From NCBI RefSeq assembly GCF_034669705.1, contig NZ_JAXMOR010000001.1, positions 186,001 to 250,000 of the forward strand: a DNA stretch of 64,000 bases. The letters run 5' to 3'. The notes beneath the pieces were generated by a model. It did no database searches. It was not told the DNA's origin and saw only the letters and a program-made list of their open reading frames with translations. How positions within the stretch are numbered: position 1 is the stretch's first letter; every line of letters starts with the position of its first letter. Shown here one piece after another: positions 24,681-33,058 of the stretch. A program made the position numbers and the translations under genes. Origin of the DNA: Marinovum sp034669705. GTDB lineage: Bacteria > Pseudomonadota > Alphaproteobacteria > Rhodobacterales > Rhodobacteraceae.

Positions 24681-26288
24681 TCAGACCATCATCTCCTTGG
24701 TCGCGGTCAGCGTGACCTCTGGGTAATCGCGTTCGATCCGGTCGATATCCCACTGCAAACGCGTGAGATAAACGATGTCGCCGTCATTGTCGTGGGCGAT
24801 GTGCTGCTTGTTGGCATTGGTGAACTTGTCGACCGCCAGCTTGTCGCCCTGCACCCAGCGCGCCGACGTGAACTGCGACGGCTCGAAGCGCACCGGCAGG
24901 CCGTATTCCAGCTCGATCCGGCTGGCGAGGACCTCGAACTGGAGCGCGCCGACGACGCCGACGATGAAGCCCGAGCCGAAGGAGGGTTTGAACACCTTGG
25001 CCGCGCCTTCCTCGGCGAATTGCATCAGCGCCTTCTCCAGATGCTTGGCCTTCATCGGATCGCCGGCGCGGCAGGTCTGCAGCAGCTCTGGCGCGAAGGA
25101 CGGGATGCCGGTGACGCGCAGCGCCTCGCCCTCGGTCAGCGTATCGCCGATGCGCAGCTGGCCGTGGTTGGGAATGCCGATGATGTCGCCGGCCCAGGCC
25201 TCTTCCGCCAGTTCGCGGTCCGAGGCGAGAAACAGCACCGGGTTCGACACCGCCATCGGTTTCTTGGTGCGCACATGGGTCAGCTTCATGCCGCGCTTGA
25301 AATGCCCGCTGGCCATCCGCAAAAAGGCCACCCGGTCGCGGTGCTTGGGGTCCATGTTCGCCTGAACCTTGAAGACAAAGCCGGAAACCTTTGTTTCCTC
25401 GGGCGAAATCTCGCGCGGGGTGGCGCGTTGCGGCTGAGGTTCGGGACCATACGTCCCGATGCCTTCCATCAGCTCCTTGACGCCGAAGGAGTTGATCGCC
25501 GAGCCGAACCAGATCGGTGTCATATGGCCTTCGAGCACCGCCTGCGGGTCGAGCTTGGGCAGCAGTTCACGCGCCATCTCGACCTCTTCGAGGAACGGCT
25601 CGAGCAGCTCGGCCGGCACGTGCTTGGCCAGAAGCGGATCGTCCAGCCCCTTGATCTCGATCGATGCAGCCACCTTGTTGCGGTCGGCGCGGTCCATCAG
25701 CTCGAGCCGGTCGTTGATCAGGTCGTAGCAGCCGATGAAATCGCGCCCGACGCCGATCGGCCAGCTCGCAGGGGTGACGTCGATCGCCAGGTTCTCCTGG
25801 ATCTCGTCGATGATCTCGAAGGTCTCGCGGCTCTCGCGGTCCATCTTGTTGCAGAAGGTCAGGATCGGCAGGTCGCGCAGCCGGCAGACCTCGAACAGCT
25901 TCTGGGTCTGGCTTTCCACCCCCTTGGCGCCGTCGATCACCATCACCGCCGCATCGACCGCGGTCAGCGTGCGATAGGTGTCCTCGGAGAAATCCGAGTG
26001 GCCCGGCGTGTCGACGAGGTTGAAGCGGAAGGTCTTGTAATCGAACGACATGGCCGAGGCCGAGACCGAGATGCCGCGGTCCTTCTCCATCTGCATGAAA
26101 TCCGAGCGCGTGCGCCGTGCCTCGCCCTTGGCGCGCACCTGTCCGGCCATCTGGATCGCACCGCCGTAGAGCAGGAATTTCTCGGTCAGCGTGGTCTTGC
26201 CGGCGTCGGGGTGCGAAATGATGGCAAAGGTGCGCCGCCGGGCTATTTCCCGGGGCAGGTCAGGGCGGTTTGGCGTCACGTCAAGCAT
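24681..26288 (-). CDS. prfC: Peptide chain release factor 3
   Basis: RF3 is a GTPase that removes class I release factors from the ribosome after termination. The 535-residue protein has the GTP-binding motifs SHPDAGKTT (P-loop), DTPGHSDFSEDTYR (G3) and NKMD (G4), then translation-factor beta-barrel domains and the C-terminal RF3 domain (ARWVQGD). ATG 26288 (MLDVTPNRPDLPREIARRRTF) agrees with homologue N-termini; further upstream in-frame codons are not supported. The gene is transcribed towards the glycosyltransferase pair but separated from it by 133 bases including an inverted repeat. Confidence 0.95.
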   Translation of the reverse strand: MLDVTPNRPDLPREIARRRTFAIISHPDAGKTTLTEKFLLYGGAIQMAGQVRAKGEARRTRSDFMQMEKDRGISVSASAMSFDYKTFRFNLVDTPGHSDFSEDTYRTLTAVDAAVMVIDGAKGVESQTQKLFEVCRLRDLPILTFCNKMDRESRETFEIIDEIQENLAIDVTPASWPIGVGRDFIGCYDLINDRLELMDRADRNKVAASIEIKGLDDPLLAKHVPAELLEPFLEEVEMARELLPKLDPQAVLEGHMTPIWFGSAINSFGVKELMEGIGTYGPEPQPQRATPREISPEETKVSGFVFKVQANMDPKHRDRVAFLRMASGHFKRGMKLTHVRTKKPMAVSNPVLFLASDRELAEEAWAGDIIGIPNHGQLRIGDTLTEGEALRVTGIPSFAPELLQTCRAGDPMKAKHLEKALMQFAEEGAAKVFKPSFGSGFIVGVVGALQFEVLASRIELEYGLPVRFEPSQFTSARWVQGDKLAVDKFTNANKQHIAHDNDGDIVYLTRLQWDIDRIERDYPEVTLTATKEMMV

Positions 26289-26385
26289 GGCGCGCGTATA
26301 GAGCCTGCCCGGTCGCGGCGCAATATGGCGCGGCGTGTCCGCACCCCTGGCCTCGCGGGAACGTGCAACGGAAAGGAGCAGGGTC

Positions 26386-26637
26386 ATGCCCAACCCCAGC
26401 ATCAAGGACGAAGAGACCTATCAATCGCTGCGCGACGATGGTGCGTCAAAGGAAAAGGCCGCCCGGATCGCCAATGCCCAGGCCAATGACGAGCAGCAGC
26501 CGTCGAAGAAGGGTGGCAAGCAGCCGCCCTATGAGGACTGGACAAAGGAGGAGCTCTATGACCGGGCGCAGGAGCTCGACATCGAGGGCCGCAGCGACAT
26601 GGACAAGGACGAGCTGATCGCGGCGCTGCGCAAGTAG
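26386..26637 (+). CDS. Small protein with Rho N-terminal/SAP-like domain (DUF7218-like)
   Basis: An 83-residue protein with two parts. The N-terminal ~40 residues (PNPSIKDEETYQSLRDDGAS then KEKAARIANAQAN) are a conserved small motif resembling DUF7218/ChaB-like proteins. The C-terminal ~33 residues (YEDWTKEELYDRAQELDIEG) resemble the helix-extended-loop-helix fold of the Rho termination factor N-terminus, a nucleic-acid-binding motif. GAAAGGAG at 26371-26378 precedes ATG 26386. It is divergent from prfC with a 97-base gap. It probably binds DNA or RNA, perhaps as a stress-related small protein; this is inferred from the domain. Confidence 0.8.
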   Translation: MPNPSIKDEETYQSLRDDGASKEKAARIANAQANDEQQPSKKGGKQPPYEDWTKEELYDRAQELDIEGRSDMDKDELIAALRK

Positions 26638-26718
26638 GGGTGAGTCCGGTCTCGGAACCGACAGGGCGCGACGTGCCTGAGCCGGGCCTGAGCCCTGTGA
26701 CAGGAGGCAAGGGACGAG

Positions 26719-26739
26719 GCCCCGGATCAGGTCCGGGGC
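26719..26739. repeat. 21-bp palindromic repeat
   Basis: GCCCCGGA-TCAGG-TCCGGGGC, a perfect 8-bp inverted repeat with a 5-base spacer, lies between the convergent ends of the small Rho-N-like gene (+) and the Hint-domain gene (-). It is the same element as at 10337, 10384, 36181 and 42508. It may act as a simple transcription block here. Confidence 0.85.
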
Positions 26740-26747
26740 GGGGGTGT

Positions 26748-27752
26748 CTAGCGGGTCGAGGCGCGGCGCAGCAGTTCGGCGGCGTCGGGGCGACTGGCGA
26801 GGCTTTCGCTCAGCTCGAAGTCGCTGCGCAGACGGTTGTCATGGGCCGGCAAGGCTGCGCTCAGGGTGGCGTCAAGCGCCTGCGGCAGGGCGGCCCGGGT
26901 GCGGGTGTCGACCAGCAGGGTCTCGGCGGCGATGCCGGCGGCATAGATGATCTGATGGTCGTCGAACAGCAGCTGGAAATACTCAACGAACCCGCCCTCG
27001 ATCCGGCGCACGCTGTCGCCGTTGACCAGATGGCGCGCCTTGACCAGCACTTCTGAGCGACCGGCGCCCATGTGATCGTGGCGCTGGTAGACAAAGAGCC
27101 GGTGATCGGGGCTGACCAGCAGGTCGTCGACATTGTTGAGCGTGCCGGCGCGGATCAGGATCGGCGCGTCCTCGCCGGTGGCGCGTCGGGTGGTCTGGCC
27201 GATCCAGCGCAGCGGCTGCGGCCCGTCATCTCGGGTCAGCACCCGGTCACCGGCCAGCAAGTCCTGCACCGGTTTCTGCGCACCGCTGGCAAGGGTGATC
27301 ATCGTGCCATGGGTAAAGGACACGCAGGCAACCTCGGCAAAGCGCCGCTCGGGCGTGTCGTAATCGAGGCCGATGATGCGGTAGTCGGTCTTGGCGCGCA
27401 GCGGGCCCAGCGGCAGGCCATATGTCGCCGCCACCATGCCGTCGGCGTCGACCTCGACCAGCACGATCAGATCGACGGTATCGCCGTCGTTGCACATGAA
27501 GGTGATGCAGCAATCGACATAGACCGCGCGGCCAGCCCGGCCCAGCCGCGTGCCTTCGGCCAGGTGCAGGCTGCGCGGCCCGCTCTGGCCGGTCCGCAGT
27601 TCGCGGCAGCGGGCCCCGGCGGTGAGGTGATAGACGTCGTCATGCTGCAGATCCGCGCCGAACCCCAGCGGATCGCCAAGGTTGGCGCCGTCGACGACCG
27701 TCAGGTCGCCGGACTGATACACCGAAAGGGTCTGGGTCGTACCGCGTGCCAT
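26748..27752 (-). CDS. Hint-domain protein
   Basis: A 334-residue protein with a Hedgehog/intein-like (Hint_2) domain from about residue 145. Visible blocks are VSFTHGTMITLASG, VQDLLAGDRVLTRDDGPQPL followed by RWIGQTTRR, and DDLLVSPDHRLFVY. The usual catalytic Cys directly before F-T-x-G-T is a Ser here, with Cys two residues earlier. The N-terminal ~140 residues (VYQSGDLTVVDGANLGDPLG...) look beta-rich and may be the passenger or structural region. GGAG about six bases before ATG 27752 supports this start. Such proteins are numerous in Rhodobacteraceae and often exported without a classical signal. Self-processing is possible but not certain. Confidence 0.82.
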   Translation of the reverse strand: MARGTTQTLSVYQSGDLTVVDGANLGDPLGFGADLQHDDVYHLTAGARCRELRTGQSGPRSLHLAEGTRLGRAGRAVYVDCCITFMCNDGDTVDLIVLVEVDADGMVAATYGLPLGPLRAKTDYRIIGLDYDTPERRFAEVACVSFTHGTMITLASGAQKPVQDLLAGDRVLTRDDGPQPLRWIGQTTRRATGEDAPILIRAGTLNNVDDLLVSPDHRLFVYQRHDHMGAGRSEVLVKARHLVNGDSVRRIEGGFVEYFQLLFDDHQIIYAAGIAAETLLVDTRTRAALPQALDATLSAALPAHDNRLRSDFELSESLASRPDAAELLRRASTR

Positions 27753-27879
27753 GCCGATCTCCGAATGCCCGCGCAAGGACGGGAAAACTCTGTTACGGGG
27801 CTTACTCTGATCGCCGATTGTGGCACCACTGGGAAAACCGCCGGGCGATTTTCCGGCCATGGCGTGCAGGCGCCCGTGA

Positions 27880-27909
27880 TTGACAACATTAGGGCAAAGC
27901 CCGACAGAT
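27880..27909 (+). promoter_or_regulatory. Possible promoter before SDR gene
   Basis: A perfect TTGACA hexamer (27880-27885) is followed at 17-18 bases by a poor -10 (GACAGA/ACAGAT), ending about 25 bases before the SDR start codon at 27935. In these GC-rich bacteria -10 elements are weakly conserved, so this is a tentative housekeeping promoter in the divergent gap between the Hint gene and the SDR gene. Confidence 0.3.
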
Positions 27910-27934
27910 GCGAAGCGGAACAGGGAGATATCTG

Positions 27935-28714
27935 ATGGATTTGGGAATTAGCGGTAAACGCGCGGTGGTCTGCGCGGCGTCGAAAGGTCTGGGCCGCGGC
28001 TGCGCCATGGCGCTGGCCGAGGCCGGTGTCAACCTTGTGATCAACGCCCGCGGCGCCGAGGCGCTGGAAGAAACCGCGCAGGCGATCCGCGACGCACATG
28101 GCGTCGAGGTGACGGCGGTGGCCGCCGACATCACCACCGAAGAGGGCCGGGCCAAGGTGCTCGAAGCCGCGGGCGAGGCCGACATCCTGGTCAACAACGC
28201 CGGGGGCCCGCCGCCGGGCATGTGGCAGGACTGGGACCGCGAGGATTTCATCAAGGCGCTCGACGGCAACATGCTGGCGCCGATCGCGATGATCCAGGCG
28301 CTGGTGCCGGCCATGATGGACCGCGGCTGGGGTCGGGTGGTCAATATCACCTCGCAATCGGTCAAGGCGCCGATCCCGGTGCTGGGCCTGTCGAATGCGG
28401 CCCGTGCCGGGCTTACCGGCTTTGTCGCGGGCACTTCGCGGCAGGTGGCGGGCAGCGGCGTGACGATCAACAACCTCCTGCCGGGCATCCATGCCACCGA
28501 CCGCGCCGTCTCGCTCGACAAGGGCGTTGCCGACCAGCAGGGGATCACCCCGGAAGAGGCCAAGGCGCAGCGCTGCAAGTCCATTCCCGCCGGCCGCTAC
28601 GGCACCGCCGAGGAATTCGGCGCCGCCTGCGCCTTTCTCTGCTCGGGCCATGCCGGGTTCATCGTCGGTCAGAACCTGCTGCTCGACGGTGGCGGGGTGA
28701 ACAGCACGCTCTGA
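27935..28714 (+). CDS. SDR-family oxidoreductase with altered active site
   Basis: A 259-residue Rossmann-fold protein of the short-chain dehydrogenase family. The cofactor loop is degenerate but present (CAASKGLGRGCA at ~14-25), NNAGGPPPGMW is the structural NNAG motif, and ITSQSVKAP is the Ser position. The catalytic YxxxK is replaced: the segment reads LGLSNAARAGLTGF, without Tyr or the following Lys. That matches a subgroup of beta-ketoacyl-ACP-reductase-like SDRs described as lacking a perfect catalytic tetrad. GGGAGA precedes ATG 27935. The reaction is unknown and the protein could be non-catalytic or use another mechanism. Confidence 0.85.
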   Translation: MDLGISGKRAVVCAASKGLGRGCAMALAEAGVNLVINARGAEALEETAQAIRDAHGVEVTAVAADITTEEGRAKVLEAAGEADILVNNAGGPPPGMWQDWDREDFIKALDGNMLAPIAMIQALVPAMMDRGWGRVVNITSQSVKAPIPVLGLSNAARAGLTGFVAGTSRQVAGSGVTINNLLPGIHATDRAVSLDKGVADQQGITPEEAKAQRCKSIPAGRYGTAEEFGAACAFLCSGHAGFIVGQNLLLDGGGVNSTL

Positions 28715-28803
28715 ACCGCGCCGGCGGATGCTTGCAGGGCGGGGCGGGGGTTGTTATCTGACGCCGAAGCCGATTGTTTTGATCGGAAAAGCGAGAGGCC
28801 CCC

Positions 28804-29955
28804 TTGCCGCCCGAACCCAAGCCAGACCCCAGAGCCGACGCGCGGCCCGCCCCCAGCCACGAGGCGCGGCCCGCCCCGCCGCCGCCGCGCCTTGAAATCC
28901 GCAATCTCGTGCGCAATTTCGAGGGCCGCCGGGTGGTCGACGACGTCTCGCTGTCGATCCAGCCGGGGCAGGTGACCTGCCTGCTCGGTCCCTCTGGCTG
29001 TGGCAAGTCGACGACGCTGAGGATGATTGCGGGGGTCGACATGCAGGACGCCGGCGAGATCTATGTCGACGGCCAATTGATCTGCGACACGCTGTTTCGT
29101 GTCCCGCCGGAGCGCCGCTCGATCGGGCTGATGTTTCAGGATTTCGCGCTGTTTCCGCATCTGACGGTGGGGCGCAACGTGTCTTTCGGGCTGCGCGAAA
29201 AGGGCGCCGCAGCGCGGGCCCGGGCCGAGGAGATGCTGGCCAAGGTGGGTCTCGAGCGCTTCATCGACGGCTATCCGCATGAGCTTTCTGGTGGCGAACA
29301 GCAGCGGGTGGCGCTGGCCCGGGCGCTGGCGCCGCAGCCCAAGATCATGCTGATGGACGAGCCGTTTTCCGGTCTCGACAACCGGCTGCGCGACGGCATC
29401 CGCGACGAGACGCTGGCGGTGCTCAAGGAAGAGGACACCGCCGTCCTGCTGGTGACCCATGAGCCGGAAGAGGCAATGCGCATGGCCGACGAGATCGCGC
29501 TGATGCGCGACGGGCGGATCGTGCAGCAGGGCGCGCCCTACAATATCTACCGCGCGCCCAAGGATAAGGCTGCCGTGGCTTTCTTCAGCGATATCAACGT
29601 GATCGAGAGCGAAGTTCACGGGGCGCTGGTGGATACGCCCTTCGGCGATTTCCTGGCCCCCGGTCTGCCCGATGGCGCCCAGGTCGAGATCGTGTTCCGG
29701 CCGCAGCATGTCGGCATCGACTTCGACCGTGCGGGCCAAGGCCCGCATCCCACCGCCGAGCGCGGCGTGGCGGCGCGCGGCGTGGTCGAGCGCGCGCGCT
29801 TCATGGGCAAGGAGAGCCTTGTGGAGTTCCGCATGGACCATGACGACACCACCCTGCGCGCCACCGTGCCCAACGTTTTTCTGCCCAAGAAGGGCACGCC
29901 GCTGTGGCTGTCGATCCGCCGCGACCGCTGTTTCGTCTTTCCCCGCGTGGGCTGA
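28804..29955 (+). CDS. ABC transporter ATP-binding protein, iron(III)/polyamine type
   Basis: A 383-residue ATPase of the FbpC/PotA/MalK type. After a Pro/Ala/Arg-rich N-terminal extension (~25 residues) come Walker A GPSGCGKST, Q-loop FQDFALFPHL, signature LSGGEQQR, Walker B IMLMDEP and the His switch THEPEE. The C-terminal ~120 residues form a TOBE-like regulatory domain. The start is TTG 28804 with GCGAGAGG upstream; no good ATG lies before the domain. No permease or binding-protein gene is adjacent, so its transporter partners are elsewhere. The substrate cannot be told from sequence; iron(III) is the best guess from similarity. Confidence 0.85.
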   Translation: MPPEPKPDPRADARPAPSHEARPAPPPPRLEIRNLVRNFEGRRVVDDVSLSIQPGQVTCLLGPSGCGKSTTLRMIAGVDMQDAGEIYVDGQLICDTLFRVPPERRSIGLMFQDFALFPHLTVGRNVSFGLREKGAAARARAEEMLAKVGLERFIDGYPHELSGGEQQRVALARALAPQPKIMLMDEPFSGLDNRLRDGIRDETLAVLKEEDTAVLLVTHEPEEAMRMADEIALMRDGRIVQQGAPYNIYRAPKDKAAVAFFSDINVIESEVHGALVDTPFGDFLAPGLPDGAQVEIVFRPQHVGIDFDRAGQGPHPTAERGVAARGVVERARFMGKESLVEFRMDHDDTTLRATVPNVFLPKKGTPLWLSIRRDRCFVFPRVG

Positions 29956-30098
29956 GCCCCGCTGCGACAGATCGCGCGCGGTGCGATTGACCATGTACAT
30001 TCCCGCCGCTTTGCGTTAGGCAAGCGGTTTCGCAACCTGTCCTTAGGGGCAGATGGGCCGGCATCCTGCCCCGCCCGCCACTCAGAACGGTTTTCCAC

Positions 30099-32198
30099 AT
30101 GATCCAGACCCTGTCCGATGCGCTTGCCGAGCGTGGCTATGACACGTTGACCCCGGTGCAGACGGCAGTCACCGACCCAGAGCTTTCCGGCTCCGACCTG
30201 CTGGTTTCCGCCCAGACCGGTTCGGGCAAGACGGTGGGCTTCGGCCTCGCCATCGGCCCGACCATCCTCGACGATGACGGCCAGTTCGGCCGCGCCGCGG
30301 CGCCGCTGGCGCTGGTGGTCGCACCGACCCGGGAGCTCGCCTTCCAGGTGACGCGCGAGCTTGACTGGCTCTATGGCAAGACCGGCGCGCGGGTCGCCTC
30401 CTGCGTCGGTGGCATGGACATGCGCGACGAACGCCGCACGCTGGAGCGGGGCGCGCATATCGTCGTGGGCACCCCCGGCCGGCTGCGCGACCACATCCAG
30501 CGCGGCTCGCTCGACATGACCGAGCTGCGCGCGGTGGTGCTCGACGAGGCCGACGAAATGCTCGATCTGGGCTTCCGCGAAGACCTCGAGTTCATGCTGG
30601 GCGAGGCGCCGGAAGAGCGCCGCACGCTGCTGTTCTCGGCCACCGTGCCGCCGATGATCGTCAAACTGGCGCAGAACTACCAGCGCGACGCGGTGCGGGT
30701 GACCACTCTGGCCGAAAAGGGCCAGCACGCCGACATCGCCTATCAGGCGCTGCGGGTCGCCCAGCAGGACGCCGAGAACGCCATCATCAACGTGCTGCGC
30801 TATCACGACGCGCAGAACGCCATCGTCTTTGCCAACACCCGCGCCACGGTGAACCGGCTGACCGCACGCTTTGCCAACCGCGGCTTTTCCGTCGTCTGCC
30901 TGTCTGGCGAGCTGAGCCAGACCGAGCGGACCCATGCGCTTCAGGCGATGCGCGACGGCCGCGCCCGGGTCTGCGTCGCCACCGACGTGGCGGCGCGCGG
31001 CATCGACCTGCCCAATCTCGAACTGGTGGTGCATGCCGAGCTGCCGTCGAACTTCGAGAGCCTGCTGCACCGCTCGGGCCGCACCGGCCGCGCCGGGCGC
31101 AAGGGGATTTCCGCCCTGATCGTGCCGCCCAAGGTTGCCAAGAAGGCCGAGCGGCTGCTCAAGATGGCCAAGGTGTCCGCCGAATGGACCGTGGCGCCCG
31201 GTGCCGACGAGATCCTGCGCCGCGACGAGGAGCGGCTGCTGAACGATCCCACCTGGTCCGAGGCGATCCGCGAGGACGAGAGCGAGTTTGCCAAGCGCCT
31301 GCTCGACCTGCATACGCCCGAGGCGATCGCCGCGGCCTATCTGCGGCTGGCCCGCTCGCGCCATTCCGCGCCCGAGGAGCTCTCCGATCCCAACACCCGC
31401 CCCGAGCGCAAGGAACGCAAGCCCTTCGGACCAAGCGCTTGGGTGGCGCTCTCGGTGGGCCGCGATGACCGCGCCGAGGCGCGCTGGATCCTGCCGTTGC
31501 TGTGCCGTGCCGGCGGGCTCGACAAGGATTCGATCGGCGCCATCCGGGTGCAGCAGAACGAGACCTTCGTCGAACTGACCGAGGCCGCGCTGCCGAGCCT
31601 GATGGCGACGCTTGGCGCCGACAACGTGCTGGATGAAAACGTCACCGTCCGCCCCGCCGAGGCGCCGCCGCAGGGTCCGCGCCCGCCGCGGGACGACCGC
31701 GGACCCGGCAAGCCGCGCCAGAAGCGTGACTTCGACGGCCCGCGTCCGAAGCGCGATTTTGACAGCCCGCGCCCAAAACGCGACTTCGACAGCCCGCGCC
31801 CGCCGCGCGACGAGGCTCCGAAAGCGCCGCGTCCGGCACCGAAAGAGTACAAGCCCGCCGATCCCGAGACCCACGGTCCGGCCAAGAAACGCGCCAAACC
31901 CGCCGAGGCACCGCGCCGCGACGACAAACCGCGTGGCTTTGACAAGGGGCCGAAAGCCGGCGGTGGCAAGCCGTTCAAGCCCGCTGGCAAGCCCGGCGGC
32001 AAACCCGGTGGCAAACCTGTGCCGGGCAAGGCGCTGGCAGGCAAGGCTCCCGGTGGCAAGGGTCCGGGGGCGAAGGGCTTCAGCAAGCCCGCCAAGCCGC
32101 GCGCCAGTGCCTCCGATACCTCCAAGCGCTTCACCCCGCCGGGCAAGCCCGCCGCCCCCCGCAAGGGCGGCAGCCAGCCGCCGCGCCGCAAGCCCTAA
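30099..32198 (+). CDS. DEAD-box RNA helicase with DbpA-type RNA-binding domain
   Basis: A 699-residue ATP-dependent RNA helicase of the DeaD/CsdA type. Motifs are TPVQTAV (Q motif), AQTGSGKT (Walker A), PTRELAFQV, VLDEADEMLDLG, LFSATV and HRSGRTGRAGRKG. A DbpA-like RNA-binding domain at ~447-525 (WVALSVGRDDRAEARWILP) follows the core. The ~170-residue tail is basic and low complexity, with three perfect-register copies of K-R-D-F-D-(G/S)-P-R-P at 542-568 and Gly-Lys-Pro repeats after it. Such tails bind RNA and may favour condensation. Its stop overlaps the convergent regulator gene by four bases. Confidence 0.94.
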   Translation: MIQTLSDALAERGYDTLTPVQTAVTDPELSGSDLLVSAQTGSGKTVGFGLAIGPTILDDDGQFGRAAAPLALVVAPTRELAFQVTRELDWLYGKTGARVASCVGGMDMRDERRTLERGAHIVVGTPGRLRDHIQRGSLDMTELRAVVLDEADEMLDLGFREDLEFMLGEAPEERRTLLFSATVPPMIVKLAQNYQRDAVRVTTLAEKGQHADIAYQALRVAQQDAENAIINVLRYHDAQNAIVFANTRATVNRLTARFANRGFSVVCLSGELSQTERTHALQAMRDGRARVCVATDVAARGIDLPNLELVVHAELPSNFESLLHRSGRTGRAGRKGISALIVPPKVAKKAERLLKMAKVSAEWTVAPGADEILRRDEERLLNDPTWSEAIREDESEFAKRLLDLHTPEAIAAAYLRLARSRHSAPEELSDPNTRPERKERKPFGPSAWVALSVGRDDRAEARWILPLLCRAGGLDKDSIGAIRVQQNETFVELTEAALPSLMATLGADNVLDENVTVRPAEAPPQGPRPPRDDRGPGKPRQKRDFDGPRPKRDFDSPRPKRDFDSPRPPRDEAPKAPRPAPKEYKPADPETHGPAKKRAKPAEAPRRDDKPRGFDKGPKAGGGKPFKPAGKPGGKPGGKPVPGKALAGKAPGGKGPGAKGFSKPAKPRASASDTSKRFTPPGKPAAPRKGGSQPPRRKP

Positions 32199-32857
32199 CG
32201 GCCCGGCCGCGCGTGGTAATCCTGTAGTCTCTTGCCCGGCTCCTCGACAAAGAGGCCGGGCAGGGGCGCCAATGTCTCGATCTGGTCGATGCGGAAGCTG
32301 GTGAAATCGCCGAGGCTCTCGCTCCAGCCGACACAGGCCCAGATCCGCCCCCAGTAGCGCAGTTCCAGCGGCCGCAGGTCGTGCCGCGTGCCGTCCTCGA
32401 GCGTGATCCGCAGCTTCTGCCGCGACCGGATGGCGGCGCGAAACGCCGGCATGTGGCGAAAGCCGCGCGCCGCCGCCTCGAACGGGTAGGCGGCAAAGGC
32501 GAACTGCGCCGGGGCCGCGTGATCCTCTGGCAGGAGTGCGTCGATCTTGGCCGAGAGCGCGCGTGCCGCCTCGGCCATCTCATCCTCGCCGGATTGCGCC
32601 ACCACCGCGAGCCCCAGGTGCAAGGCCTCGAGCTCGGCATCGGTGAGGTTGATCGGTGGCAGGGTGATTGCCGCCTGCGCCGAATAGCCCAGGCCCCGCT
32701 CGCCGATCACCGGCACGCCGCTGTCGATCAGCGTGTCCATGTCGCGATAGATCGTGCGCACCGAGACGCCGAGATCGCGCGCCAGATCCTCGGCGCGGTG
32801 CAAGGTGCCATCCTTCAGACGCTCCATCAGTCGGTACAGCCGATCGGCCCGTTTCAT
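32195..32857 (-). CDS. WYL-domain transcriptional regulator (YafY family)
   Basis: A 220-residue regulator with an N-terminal DeoR-type winged helix-turn-helix (MKRADRLYRLMERLKDG then DLARDLGVSVRTIYRDMDTL) and a C-terminal WYL domain (LRPLELRYWGRIWACVGW, with the W-Y-x-type core as RYWGR). WYL domains bind nucleic acids or small ligands and switch the regulator's activity. Its gene ends tail-to-tail with the helicase gene (stops overlap at 32195-32198). Upstream lies a symmetric array of four TGACA/TGTCA half-sites (32888-32923), which is most likely its own operator and could also affect the divergent tatA operon. Confidence 0.88.
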   Translation of the reverse strand: MKRADRLYRLMERLKDGTLHRAEDLARDLGVSVRTIYRDMDTLIDSGVPVIGERGLGYSAQAAITLPPINLTDAELEALHLGLAVVAQSGEDEMAEAARALSAKIDALLPEDHAAPAQFAFAAYPFEAAARGFRHMPAFRAAIRSRQKLRITLEDGTRHDLRPLELRYWGRIWACVGWSESLGDFTSFRIDQIETLAPLPGLFVEEPGKRLQDYHARPGR

Positions 32858-32887
32858 GCGTGATTCGCTCCGCGGTTTCGCCCATTA

Positions 32888-32923
32888 CTGACATTAATCT
32901 GTCACCTGACACCTGAATGTCAG
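32888..32923. promoter_or_regulatory. Symmetric TGACA/TGTCA operator-like array
   Basis: The half-sites are TGACA (32889), TGTCA (32900), TGACA (32907) and TGTCA (32918), spaced 6, 2 and 6 bases, symmetric about 32905/32906. The outermost arms extend to 8 bp (CTGACATT...AATGTCAG) and the centre is the palindrome TGTCA-CC-TGACA. It lies 31 bases before the WYL regulator start codon and about 136 bases before tatA. The geometry suggests two dimers binding side by side on one face of the helix. Confidence 0.65.
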
Positions 32924-33058
32924 AATGCGCCCGAAATTGCCACGCCCCGTGCCCCTCAATAGGGTGTTTTGCCACTTTCAGGGCCGGGGCGAAGGCTTTA
33001 TGCACGATACCGAGAAGCCGCGCGGCTGGCGCGGAAGCGAGAGGTGGAGACAGAACCC

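Noticed and set aside
29616..31874. 752-residue - strand open frame opposite the ABC ATPase and the helicase
   Set aside because: It spans two real + strand genes and shows no domain.
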